In this document: piece by piece, positions 1 through 8,244 of the stretch
How positions within the stretch are numbered: the first letter of the stretch is position 1
How the letters are laid out: the number at the start of each line of letters is the position of its first letter
Assembly: GCA_002314195.1 (NCBI GenBank)
Contig: DCCQ01000091.1
Coordinates: 3,547 to 28,526 of the forward strand
Direction of reading: 5' to 3'
Length of the DNA stretch: 24,980 nucleotides
DNA from: Bacteroidales bacterium UBA1077
GTDB taxonomy: Bacteria; Bacteroidota; Bacteroidia; Bacteroidales; UBA932
Program-made: the position numbers and the translations under genes
Notes under the pieces: generated by a model
Told to the model about the DNA's origin: nothing
Database searches by the model: none
Seen by the model: the letters and a program-made list of their open reading frames with translations, nothing else

Positions 1-17
1 CAAATCAAAACAGCTTC

Positions 18-689
18 TTAATCCAGAATGATGAGCGCGATCGATTTGTGCGAGAATGTCAACGTCACCACATCTGAGGAGGCCCGGTTGAGAGTGGCCT
101 GCCACCAATTGTCGAAAACCACTCCACTTGTCTGCCACACCAATCCCTCTGACTTGATGTTCAAAGAATTGTCAGGGCTGAATATGGACACGACCCTGCC
201 TTCTCCGACAAACAGCTCGCAGGAATCCGTCAAGGCGAAAGCCGTGGAGTAATCGGACACGACATCCACATAGACTTCGTCTTCCTCAGGATTGCCGCTC
301 GCCCCGTAAAGCCTGGCATATTCCATTATCTGTCCAAGGTTGCCGATGGTGTGGGCCTCACGTTTGCCCGTCGCACCCAGAATGTGCACGGTCTTCACTT
401 CCGGCCAGTGCTTCAGCAGGTAGCGGAACGCTTTCGTCTGGTCGTTGGTCTCCTGCTCCTCCTCCCTTACGGCGATGCCGGAATATTCCTTCATCAGTCT
501 CTTGGAAAGAGAATCCATGTCGCCGATTATGACATCTGGGTCACGTTGCTCTTTGAATATCTTGTCTCGGTTCCTAAGAAACGCCTCCAGAGCCCCGTCA
601 CAGCAGATGATCACATCGGCTCTGCGGAGAAGCTCACGGGGATATTCCTTTTTGGGGAAATCGCCTTTGCAGATGATTACAGCCTCCAT
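18..689 (-). CDS. thiN: thiamine pyrophosphokinase (thiamine diphosphokinase)
   Basis: Transfers pyrophosphate from ATP to thiamine to make the cofactor thiamine diphosphate in the cytosol. About 223 residues, normal for the family. Visible family motifs are the N-terminal DVIICCDGALEAFL segment (around residue 27), DVIIGDMDSLS (around 53) and ETNDQTKAF (around 80), which together form the acidic Mg-ATP site, followed by the beta-rich thiamine-binding C-terminal half. I choose the ATG at 689-687 rather than the GTG one codon upstream, because that ATG shares one base with the TGA stop of the preceding lptG-fmt frame (TGATG), a usual arrangement for translational coupling. It is the last gene of the alaS / lptG-fmt / thiN set on the minus strand; no terminator is visible before the window edge. 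Family assignment is secure; substrate inferred from family. Confidence 0.9.
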   Translation of the reverse strand: MEAVIICKGDFPKKEYPRELLRRADVIICCDGALEAFLRNRDKIFKEQRDPDVIIGDMDSLSKRLMKEYSGIAVREEEQETNDQTKAFRYLLKHWPEVKTVHILGATGKREAHTIGNLGQIMEYARLYGASGNPEEDEVYVDVVSDYSTAFALTDSCELFVGEGRVVSIFSPDNSLNIKSEGLVWQTSGVVFDNWWQATLNRASSDVVTLTFSHKSIALIILD

Positions 690-3133
690 CACGCTTTAGT
701 CTTGGCTATCTCGGCCTTGGATGTGCCTGCGGTGGTTGTGTAGGTTTCCGGCTCACGGAATCCTGCGAGGAACGCCTTGATGTCCATCCTCTTCTTTCCG
801 GATATCTGCACGTCTTTCAAGGAGATGGCACCGTCAGCGGTGGTGATGTACAGATAAGTTTTGCCGTCGGTGAGAACCTTGCCTGGAATGGTAGTGTCAT
901 ATACGGCAAGTGCGGAAGCGGAGACCTTTTCCGCCGAGAATATCTTCAACTGAACCGGAACACCGCCTTCCTTGACGAGTTCGGTGAACGCCGCCGGATA
1001 AGGGCTCAAACCTCGTATGAGATTATAAATCTGTTTTGTGGAATCGTTCCAGTCAATGTGGCACAACTCCCGGGTCAACTTAGGCGCAGGCTTCAGGACC
1101 TCTGAACCTTGGATGAAACTCCTCTGGGTGCGCGTGTCCACATTGCGCTCGATGATGCCCTGCGTCGTCTGGACGACGAGTTCGGCGCCGATTCCCATAA
1201 GTTTGTCATGAACATCTCCGGCGGTGTCTGTGTCGGAGATGTTGATGCTTTGGCGCAGAATGATTCCTCCGGTGTCTATGTCCTTGTCGATCATGAATGT
1301 TGTCACTCCGGTCCTGGTCTCTCCGTTGATCACGGCCCAGTTGATAGGGGCTGCTCCACGGTACTGAGGCAGAAGCGCGGCGTGCAGGTTGAATGTACCG
1401 AGTTTAGGCATACCCCAGACCTCTTCAGGCAGCATCCTGAAAGCCACCACGATGAAGAGGTCTGCCTTCAAGGCCTTGAGTTGCTTCAAAAACTCCGGAT
1501 CTTTCAGTTTCACAGGCTGGAGCACTGGAATACCGTGCTCGACGGCGAACTTCTTGACCGCGCTTTCGTTCACTTTCTGGCCGCGGCCGCTCGGCTTGTC
1601 CGCCACTGTGACCACACCAACGATGTTGTACTTCCGTTCCAGAAGCGCCTGCAGAGGAGCCACCGCGAAGTCCGGTGTGCCCATGTACACAATTCTGGTC
1701 TTCTTGAATATTCCTGCCAACATACTTTTAGTCTTTCTCCACCAGTTCTTTAAACTATCCAAATTAGATATATCCGTGTCGTGGACCGCTTTCCACGTCA
1801 GGAACAGACCTATCGGCAACAGGATCAGCGACGAAGCGAACGCCCCCATAAAAGTGCTGATGCTTCCGTCCCTCGCCAGTTTCACTCCAGTGATGTCAAC
1901 AATCCAGTAGAGGACGAAGAACAGCAGGGAGACAATGGCCGAGACTCCGATTCCGCCTTTTCGGATCAGGGCCCCCAGAGGCGCTCCGATGAAAAACATG
2001 ATGAAACATGCGAGAGCCTGTCCGTAACGGCGCAGGAACTCAAGAGCTGTCCATCGCAGACGGACCGTGTAGTCAAACGCCCCGAACTCGTAGCTTTCAA
2101 GGTTTGACTTAAGCTGCCGTGCGTTGTCCGCCGCCCTTTCCAATGCTTGGGCCGTGGCCTTGTCATCCTTGAAACTCAAGTAGTCCGGATCACTGAAATT
2201 TCTGGATATTCCAGATGCCACTGTGTCCAGCTGCCTGTGTTCGGTGAATATGTAGGATGCCGCCGTGCTGAAAAGTTGCTGGGCCTTTGTGCTGTCCCTC
2301 AACGACATCAAAGAGTCCTTTTGGCTTCTGAGTTTCTCCAGCGGAAGAGCCTTGACCTGGTCCCCGTACCTGGCGCTGTCGGATTTCTGAAAGGCGTAGT
2401 TCTGGAGGGCGATGACCATTTCCTGTCTGCTGAAGTCAATCTTCTGGAGTTGCAAGGATGTGTCACGGTAGTGTTTCTCGTTGGTCTCCTGATAGTTCGT
2501 GCCATTGTACATCCTGAACGTCAGGTAGGACTTGTCCTTGGACATCTTCATGATTGCCGAATCCGCAAGCGTAAGGCGGGTGTTGCCTTGTCCGTGATGG
2601 TCGTAGAGCATCACATCGTTCATCATTCCGGTCTTGTCGTTGCGGCTTCCGACACGAAGGACATAGCCGTCAACTCCGTCGTAGAACGTTCCAGACGGAA
2701 TCTTGATTTCGTCCTTAGTCTTTCCTATGTCATCCCTCAGCGTGAAGATCTCGTTGTAGGAGACCGGCACGAGATTGTTTATGACGAAGAACGTTCCGAT
2801 GCTGATGAAGAACGACGCTATGAGAATCGGAAGCATCACCCTCAGCACGGACACTCCGGCCGCTTTAAGGGCTATCAACTCGTTGTTCTCGCCCATGTTC
2901 CCGATGGTCATCATCGAGGCGAGCAGAGTGGCCAGCGGCAGCGCCAGCGGCAGCACGGTGCAGCTTCCCCAGAAGAGGAACTCCGCCACAATGCCAAGAC
3001 TCAGGCCTTTACCGACCAGCTCATCAATGTAGACCCACAGGAACTGCATCATAAGGATGAAGATGACCACAAGCAGGATCATGAAGAATGGTCCTATGAA
3101 TGAGGTCAGTATGAATTTGTCAATCTTCTTCAT
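689..3133 (-). CDS. lptG-fmt: LptF/LptG-family permease fused to methionyl-tRNA formyltransferase
   Basis: One uninterrupted frame of 814 residues joins two normally separate proteins. Residues 1-470 are an LptF/LptG permease, the inner-membrane part of the exporter that extracts lipopolysaccharide: hydrophobic helices near 10-30, 53-75 and 98-122, a large periplasmic segment, then three more helices near 375-450. Residues 471-814 are methionyl-tRNA formyltransferase, which formylates initiator Met-tRNA: MGTPDFAV at 484, the FNLHAALLPQYRGAAP motif with catalytic Asn and His near 582-584, and MIDKDIDTGG with the catalytic Asp near 618. The start is set at ATG 3133 (MKKIDKF, the usual beginning of this permease in Bacteroidota); a longer frame from 3229 would overlap alaS. 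The Fmt part begins at an internal ATG (1723) preceded by GGAG 13 bases upstream, so separate translation of Fmt is also possible. Whether the join is biological or a one-base error cannot be decided here. Confidence 0.85.
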   Translation of the reverse strand: MKKIDKFILTSFIGPFFMILLVVIFILMMQFLWVYIDELVGKGLSLGIVAEFLFWGSCTVLPLALPLATLLASMMTIGNMGENNELIALKAAGVSVLRVMLPILIASFFISIGTFFVINNLVPVSYNEIFTLRDDIGKTKDEIKIPSGTFYDGVDGYVLRVGSRNDKTGMMNDVMLYDHHGQGNTRLTLADSAIMKMSKDKSYLTFRMYNGTNYQETNEKHYRDTSLQLQKIDFSRQEMVIALQNYAFQKSDSARYGDQVKALPLEKLRSQKDSLMSLRDSTKAQQLFSTAASYIFTEHRQLDTVASGISRNFSDPDYLSFKDDKATAQALERAADNARQLKSNLESYEFGAFDYTVRLRWTALEFLRRYGQALACFIMFFIGAPLGALIRKGGIGVSAIVSLLFFVLYWIVDITGVKLARDGSISTFMGAFASSLILLPIGLFLTWKAVHDTDISNLDSLKNWWRKTKSMLAGIFKKTRIVYMGTPDFAVAPLQALLERKYNIVGVVTVADKPSGRGQKVNESAVKKFAVEHGIPVLQPVKLKDPEFLKQLKALKADLFIVVAFRMLPEEVWGMPKLGTFNLHAALLPQYRGAAPINWAVINGETRTGVTTFMIDKDIDTGGIILRQSINISDTDTAGDVHDKLMGIGAELVVQTTQGIIERNVDTRTQRSFIQGSEVLKPAPKLTRELCHIDWNDSTKQIYNLIRGLSPYPAAFTELVKEGGVPVQLKIFSAEKVSASALAVYDTTIPGKVLTDGKTYLYITTADGAISLKDVQISGKKRMDIKAFLAGFREPETYTTTAGTSKAEIAKTKA

Positions 3134-3179
3134 CCCTGAATGAATTGTTTTATGAATATATTCGTGAATATTCTCCCGT

Positions 3180-5798
3180 CTATGCCGTGATGATCTCGAC
3201 CATCTTGTCCAATGCGGCTTGGAGACCATCTATATTCCTCCCTCCAGCCGTGGCGAGAATCGGCTGTCCTCCACCGCCGCCTTGAATGAACTTGGCGGCC
3301 TCACGGATGTCCTTGGAGGCGTTGTGACCTGCGGCCACAAGGTCGTTGGAGTACATCAGAGCCAACTGTGGCTTTCCTTCGTGCTTGAAAGCGGCCGCGA
3401 ACGCGAAGTTCTCCACTTCTTTCTGGAGAATCGAGGCGGCCTCGCGGAGCATTGACGGGTCAACGTCCCGGCTGAACCTAACAACTTTTATTCCATTGAT
3501 CTCCTCGGCGTTCTCGGAAATCACCTTGGCGAACGAGGCAGCCTTTTCTTTGGCATATTCCTCGATCTTCTTCTTTGCGTCGGAGTTCTCGCCGATGAGT
3601 TTCGCCACGGCGGCGGCCACGTCAGGAGCGTTGTTGAACATGGTTCGGATGCCCTTGAGAGTGTCGGAGAGTGTGTCGAGAATGTCTTCGGCGGATTCTC
3701 CTGTCACTGCCTCAATCCTTCGGACGCCGGCTGCTATGGCTGATTCAGAGACAATCTTGAAGAATCCTATTCGGCCGGTAGATTTGGCATGGGTTCCGCC
3801 ACAGAGCTCGATGGAGTCACCGAACTTGACCACGCGCACCCTGTCGCCATATTTCTCGCCGAAGAGAGCGATCGCTCCCATCGCCTTGGCCTCGTCCATC
3901 GTGGCGTCCCTCTTCTCTTCAAGAGGATAGTCGGCGCGGATCAATTGGTTGACCCTGTGCTCGACCTTCCTGAGTTCCTCATCGGTGACCTTCGCGAAAT
4001 GTGAGAAATCGAAACGGAAATAATCCGGTCCCACGAATGAACCCTTCTGCTCGATGTGTGTGCCAAGTGCTTCACGAAGAGCAAAATCCAGAAGGTGGGT
4101 GGCCGTGTGGTTCGCCGTAATCCTGAGCCTGCGCTCCACGTCCACCTTTAATGTAAAGGTTTCCTCGCAGTTCGTCGGAATCCTTTCGGCGATGTGGATC
4201 GTGAGGTTGTTTTCCTTTATTGTGTTGAGGATCTTGATCTCCTCGCCACTTTCAGAGATGATGACTCCGGTGTCTCCAACCTGTCCGCCCATCTCGGCGT
4301 AGAACGGAGTGCGGCCAAAAACCAACTGGAACATCGTCTTGTTCTTCTGCTTGACGGTGCGCTGCTTGAGGAGTTTGACATCCTTTAATTCAAGGTTGTC
4401 GTAGCCGAGGAACGCCTCTTCCTCGCCATCGTGATAGATGGTCCAGTCTCCGAACTCGTTGGCCGTGGCGTTGCGCGCCCTGTCCTTCTGCTTTTGAAGT
4501 TCCTTGCCAAAGCCCTCCATGTCCACCGTGTAACCTTTCTCCGAGGCGATCAGCCCGGTCAGGTCGATTGGGAATCCGTAGGTGTCGTAGAGAATGAAAG
4601 CATCCTCTCCAGGAATGGTTTTTGTGGCAGCGTTCTTGGCAATATAGTCATCCATCAACTTGATTCCGCGGTCGAGAGTCCTGAGGAAAGACATCTCTTC
4701 CTCACGGATCACGCTCTCGATGAGTTTCTGCTGTTTGCCGAGTTCAGGATAGGCCTCGCCCATGTCCGCCACAAGCTGTGGAATCAGCAAGCAGAGGAAC
4801 GGCTCGTCGAAACCAAGGAATGTGTAGCCGTAGCGCACGGCCCGGCGCAGGATCCTGCGGATGACATAGCCGGCTTTTACATTGGACGGCAACTGGCCGT
4901 CGGCGATGGAGAACGCTATCGCCCTGATGTGGTCGGCGATCACCCTCATGGCCACCTCTGTCTTTTCATTCTCGTGGTATTTGTGACCGGAAAGCTCCTC
5001 TATCTTGCGGATCATTCCGGAGAACAAGTCTGTGTCATAGTTGCTGGTTTTGCCCTGAAGCACCATGCAGAGCCTCTCGAAACCCATTCCGGTGTCGATG
5101 TTCTTGGCCGGGAGCGGCTCCAGTGAACCATCAGCCTTGCGGTTGTACTGCATGAACACGAGGTTCCAGATCTCGATGACCTGGTCGTTGTCAGTGTTGA
5201 CCAGATCTTTTCCCGGAATCTTGGCGATCTCCTCGTCCGGCCGCAGGTCGATGTGGATCTCGCTGCAAGGGCCGCAAGGTCCTGTGTCTCCCATCTCCCA
5301 AAAGTTGTCGTGCTTGTCGCCTAGGAGGATGTGGTCCTCGGGCATAAACTTTAACCAAGCCTGCCTTGCTTCTTCATCCAGTCCGGTTCCATCTTCTGCC
5401 GAGCCTTCGAACACCGTGGCGTAGAGTTTCGATCTGTCAATCTTGTAAACCTTTGTCAGAAGTTCCCATGCCCAACTGATCGCCTCGGTTTTGAAATAGT
5501 CTCCGAAACTCCAGTTGCCCAGCATCTCGAACATCGTGTGATGTCTGCCGTCGTGTCCCACGGCTTCGAGATCGTTGTGTTTTCCGCTGACCCTCAGACA
5601 TTTCTGCGAGTCTGTCGCCCTTTTCATCTTAGGGACGCTGTTCCCGAGGAATATGTCCTTGAACTGGTTCATCCCGGCGTTCGTGAACATCAGCGTCGGG
5701 TCATTCTTTATCACCATCGGTGCGGACGGCACTATCGTGTGTCCCTTGGATGCGAAGAAGTCCAAAAATTGCTGTCGAATCTCTTTTGAGGTGTACAT
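3180..5798 (-). CDS. alaS: alanyl-tRNA synthetase
   Basis: Charges tRNA-Ala with alanine and edits mischarged Ser/Gly. 872 residues, full length. The class II catalytic domain is at the N terminus (MFTNAGMNQFKDIFLG near residue 33; HHTMFEMLGNWSFGDYFK near 85). The editing domain carries the metal site HTATH near 563 and CGGTH near 666. The C-Ala domain ends with the glycine-rich GGGGGQPILATAGG. The start ATG at 5798 gives the classical opening with the FFASKGH.IVPSAP signature. A TAATTTTG -7 element lies about 75 bases upstream. The gene leads the minus-strand set; the next frame starts 46 bases after its stop. Nothing unusual in the enzyme itself. Confidence 0.97.
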   Translation of the reverse strand: MYTSKEIRQQFLDFFASKGHTIVPSAPMVIKNDPTLMFTNAGMNQFKDIFLGNSVPKMKRATDSQKCLRVSGKHNDLEAVGHDGRHHTMFEMLGNWSFGDYFKTEAISWAWELLTKVYKIDRSKLYATVFEGSAEDGTGLDEEARQAWLKFMPEDHILLGDKHDNFWEMGDTGPCGPCSEIHIDLRPDEEIAKIPGKDLVNTDNDQVIEIWNLVFMQYNRKADGSLEPLPAKNIDTGMGFERLCMVLQGKTSNYDTDLFSGMIRKIEELSGHKYHENEKTEVAMRVIADHIRAIAFSIADGQLPSNVKAGYVIRRILRRAVRYGYTFLGFDEPFLCLLIPQLVADMGEAYPELGKQQKLIESVIREEEMSFLRTLDRGIKLMDDYIAKNAATKTIPGEDAFILYDTYGFPIDLTGLIASEKGYTVDMEGFGKELQKQKDRARNATANEFGDWTIYHDGEEEAFLGYDNLELKDVKLLKQRTVKQKNKTMFQLVFGRTPFYAEMGGQVGDTGVIISESGEEIKILNTIKENNLTIHIAERIPTNCEETFTLKVDVERRLRITANHTATHLLDFALREALGTHIEQKGSFVGPDYFRFDFSHFAKVTDEELRKVEHRVNQLIRADYPLEEKRDATMDEAKAMGAIALFGEKYGDRVRVVKFGDSIELCGGTHAKSTGRIGFFKIVSESAIAAGVRRIEAVTGESAEDILDTLSDTLKGIRTMFNNAPDVAAAVAKLIGENSDAKKKIEEYAKEKAASFAKVISENAEEINGIKVVRFSRDVDPSMLREAASILQKEVENFAFAAAFKHEGKPQLALMYSNDLVAAGHNASKDIREAAKFIQGGGGGQPILATAGGRNIDGLQAALDKMVEIITA

Positions 5799-5873
5799 AT
5801 CTAAAAGTCAATTAATTCGTGAATATGTCCCCGAGTCTTTCCTGATTTTTCTATCAGAAAGGCACGGAATTGG

Positions 5874-5909
5874 CAAAATTATAACATTTTTCGGGATATA
5901 TCGCAAAAA
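5874..5909 (-). promoter_or_regulatory. putative alaS promoter
   Basis: On the minus strand TAATTTTG (5881-5874) fits the Bacteroidota -7 consensus TAnnTTTG. A TTTTTTG run about 22 bases upstream can serve as the -33 element, a little further than usual. Transcription would begin near 5868 and give a leader of roughly 70 bases before the alaS ATG. The element faces the promoter of the M23 peptidase gene, and the two -33 regions overlap. Confidence 0.55.
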
Positions 5910-5921
5910 AGGGTATATTTG
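5887..5921 (+). promoter_or_regulatory. putative promoter of the M23 peptidase operon
   Basis: TATATTTG at 5914-5921 is a perfect match to the Bacteroidota -7 box TAnnTTTG. The -33 element is poor; the T-rich run at 5887-5891 is the best candidate. Only six bases separate the box from the ATG at 5928, so transcription would begin at or very near the start codon. Confidence 0.5.
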
Positions 5922-5927
5922 TAAGTT

Positions 5928-6938
5928 ATGGGAAAGTATATTCTCAATCCAGAGACCTTATTATATGAGATAAAGGAGGTGTCCTTGAAGTCGAAAGTCT
6001 TCAAGGGTGTGCTGTTGTTCGCCGGCAGCGTGGCGATGGCGGTTCTCTATATCTGGCTCTTCACATCAGTCCTTGGCTATGACCTGCCGAAGACAGTGTT
6101 CCTTAAGGCAGAGCATGCCAGATGGGACGCGAAGATAGACCTTATGAACACGAAACTGGACCGATATTCCGAGACACTCGATGCTTTGAGGGTGAGGGAT
6201 GACGACATATACAGGTCCATATTCGGAATGAATGAGATTCCCGCCGGTGTACGGAACGCCGGAATCGGGGGAACGGACAAGTATTCTTTTCTGGACGGCC
6301 TTGAGCCTGACAACCGGCTTAAGAACACGGCCTTGCGTGTTGACAGGCTTACAAGGCAGGCGTATGTCCAGAGCAAGTCCTTCGATGAGGTCGCGTCTGT
6401 CTCGAAGACGGCAGGTGACATGGTGTCTTGCATTCCGGCGATTCCTCCGATCCTTCCTGACGAGTCCAAATACAAACTGTCCAGCAGGTTTGGCTACAGG
6501 ACAGATCCTTTCACGGGCAATTCAAAGATGCACACCGGTCTTGACTTCGCGATGAAGATAGGCAACCCTGTCTATGCCACTGGCGACGGGGTGGTTGAGT
6601 CCGTCAAGTTTGAGTTTTTCGGCTATGGAAACTCCGTCACGATTGATCATGGGTTCGGCTACAAGACTATATATGCCCATCTCAACACTGTCAAGGTGAT
6701 CGAGGGCATGAAGGTGAAAAGAGGTGACTGCATCGCCGAGAGCGGGAAGTCCGGACGGTCCAGCGGACCACATCTGCATTATGAGGTCGTCTACAAGGGG
6801 CAGAAAGTCAATCCGGCGAACTATATGGATCTGTCAATGTCCCCGAGGGAATATTCGGACATGGTGAGGATGCGGGAGGATGAGTCGGGTGTGCCGTCAT
6901 CTGTCTCGCGCCGAAGTTTCAGTGTCAGACGTCGTTAG
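5928..6938 (+). CDS. membrane-anchored M23 family peptidoglycan endopeptidase (first of a tandem pair)
   Basis: 336 residues. The opening MGKYILNPETLLYEI resembles the N terminus of a Bacteroidota M23 family. One membrane helix at about residues 24-45 follows, then a helical region of about 100 residues outside the membrane, then a LytM/M23 domain from about 175 to 305. The zinc ligands and catalytic residues are intact: H202 and D206 in HTGLD, and H282 and H284 in HLHYEV. The domain context (SSRFGYRTDPFTG, YATGDGVV, GYGNSVTIDHGFGYKTIYAHL) is that of active lysostaphin-type endopeptidases, so it probably cuts cross-links in the periplasmic wall; the natural bond is not visible. The C-terminal tail is basic. 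The next M23 gene starts 15 bases after its stop. Confidence 0.88.
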   Translation: MGKYILNPETLLYEIKEVSLKSKVFKGVLLFAGSVAMAVLYIWLFTSVLGYDLPKTVFLKAEHARWDAKIDLMNTKLDRYSETLDALRVRDDDIYRSIFGMNEIPAGVRNAGIGGTDKYSFLDGLEPDNRLKNTALRVDRLTRQAYVQSKSFDEVASVSKTAGDMVSCIPAIPPILPDESKYKLSSRFGYRTDPFTGNSKMHTGLDFAMKIGNPVYATGDGVVESVKFEFFGYGNSVTIDHGFGYKTIYAHLNTVKVIEGMKVKRGDCIAESGKSGRSSGPHLHYEVVYKGQKVNPANYMDLSMSPREYSDMVRMREDESGVPSSVSRRSFSVRRR

Positions 6939-6953
6939 CTGTGGAGATTGAAT

Positions 6954-7904
6954 ATGGGCGCGAAGTACGAGTTTGACAAGACGCGGATGGAATTCCGCAA
7001 GGTGACTCACTCTGTGTGGGCGGTTCTTGGCAAGATTTTGAAATATTTTCTTGTCACCGCTTCCCTGGCTGTTGTGTATTATGTGGTGTTCTCCTTTGTG
7101 ATCAGCACTGATTCCGAGCGCAAGCTAAGGAGGGAGAACCAGATGTATCGCAAGATGTACAAGGAATTGGCGTCCAGGGAGGAACTTGTCGGCGAGGTGG
7201 TCGAAGGGCTGAAAGCCAAGGACGATGAGATTTACCGCCGTCTGTTCAATTCCGACACCCCTGATCTGGGCAACATCTATTCCTGCGGCATGCTGTCTGA
7301 TGTTGACACCATCCCTGATGGTTTGATAGTGGAATATTCAAGGGAACGGTTGGACACGCTTGAGGAGGTCGCTGATAGAGTTGAAGACAACTTCCGGAGG
7401 ATAATGGAAGCGATCTCTGACAAGGAAGTGTCCTTGCCGCCGATGTCCAATCCGTTGTCTGACTTCTCGTATGCCAGGACCGGAGCCTCGATCGGTGAGA
7501 AGATCAATCCTTTCTATAAAGTGAAGGTCTATCATGGTGGGCTCGACCTGATCTCGCAGCAGGGGGAGGATGTCGGAGCCTCGGCGGACGGGGTTGTCAA
7601 GGACGTGACCCATTCGTCCAAAGGCCTTGGGAACGTGGTCACCATTGATCATGGGGACGGTTACCTCACCCGTTACGCTCATTTGGAGAACACTCGTGTC
7701 TCCAAGGGACAGAAAGTCACCAAAGGACAAAAGATCGGTCAGGTGGGCATGTCCGGCAATTCGTTCGCCCCTCATCTTCACTATGAGGTTCTCAAGGACA
7801 CTCTGCGGATGGATCCATTGAACTATCTGTTCGCGTCGGTTAGCCCCGATGACTACATGAGAATGCTTTTTCTGTCCGTCAACACCGGTCAGTCAATGGA
7901 TTAA
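6954..7904 (+). CDS. membrane-anchored M23 family peptidoglycan endopeptidase (second of a tandem pair)
   Basis: 316 residues from ATG 6954, preferred over an in-frame TTG two codons upstream because GGAG (6943-6946) sits 7 bases before it. The layout matches the preceding protein: short cytosolic opening (GAKYEFDKTRMEFRKV), one membrane helix near 22-46, a helical stretch, then an M23 domain from about 165 to 290. The metal and catalytic residues are present: H194 and D198 in HGGLD, H274 and H276 in HLHYEV. Sequence similarity and order suggest an old tandem duplication. Unlike its neighbour it lacks the arginine-rich tail and ends in SVSPDDYMRMLF. Probably acts on periplasmic peptidoglycan; the precise bond is unknown. 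Confidence 0.86.
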   Translation: MGAKYEFDKTRMEFRKVTHSVWAVLGKILKYFLVTASLAVVYYVVFSFVISTDSERKLRRENQMYRKMYKELASREELVGEVVEGLKAKDDEIYRRLFNSDTPDLGNIYSCGMLSDVDTIPDGLIVEYSRERLDTLEEVADRVEDNFRRIMEAISDKEVSLPPMSNPLSDFSYARTGASIGEKINPFYKVKVYHGGLDLISQQGEDVGASADGVVKDVTHSSKGLGNVVTIDHGDGYLTRYAHLENTRVSKGQKVTKGQKIGQVGMSGNSFAPHLHYEVLKDTLRMDPLNYLFASVSPDDYMRMLFLSVNTGQSMD

Positions 7905-7924
7905 CAATATTTAAGAATATTATA

Positions 7925-8242
7925 ATGGAGAAATTGTACTATACCATCGGAGAGGTGGCCGATATTCTGGAGGAGAGCACTTCTCTGGTGAGATTCTGGT
8001 CGAATTCGTTTCCCAAGTACATCAAGCCGAAGAGAAACGCCAAAGGCAACCGCCTTTTCACGGCCGAGGATCTGGACTGTCTCAAGCAGATTCATCTCCT
8101 GGTCAAGGAGCAGGGTTTGACGTTGGAGGGTGCCGCGAAGAGGATGGCCGCTGACAGAAAGAAAGTTGATGGCCGCGTCAAAGTTCTGGACAGCCTGAAG
8201 GAAATCCGCAGGCAACTTGTTGAGGTCAAAAAATCCTTGTGA
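7925..8242 (+). CDS. small MerR-family DNA-binding regulator
   Basis: 105 residues. The N terminus YYTIGEVADILEESTSLVRFW is the MerR winged helix-turn-helix; NRLFTAEDLDCLKQIHLLV continues it and a basic helix ends the protein. There is no sensor domain after the DNA-binding part, so no metal or drug ligand can be proposed. It starts 20 bases after the M23 gene stop, in the same direction, and overlaps or abuts the Nif3 gene (its TGA ends at 8242, the next ATG is at 8245), so it is probably cotranscribed with both. Targets unknown. Confidence 0.85.
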   Translation: MEKLYYTIGEVADILEESTSLVRFWSNSFPKYIKPKRNAKGNRLFTAEDLDCLKQIHLLVKEQGLTLEGAAKRMAADRKKVDGRVKVLDSLKEIRRQLVEVKKSL

Positions 8243-8244
8243 GC

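Noticed and set aside
1109..1753. 214-codon plus-strand open frame opposite the Fmt domain
   Set aside because: Antisense to conserved formyltransferase motifs; no family resemblance.
2147..3103. 318-codon plus-strand open frame opposite the permease
   Set aside because: Antisense shadow of a well-supported membrane protein gene; its product is rich in His, Glu and Arg without any domain, as expected from reading the reverse of a hydrophobic gene.
3134..3229. N-terminal extension of the permease frame back to 3229
   Set aside because: It would overlap the alaS 3' end and adds a basic segment not typical of the family; the MKKIDKF start at 3133 fits better.
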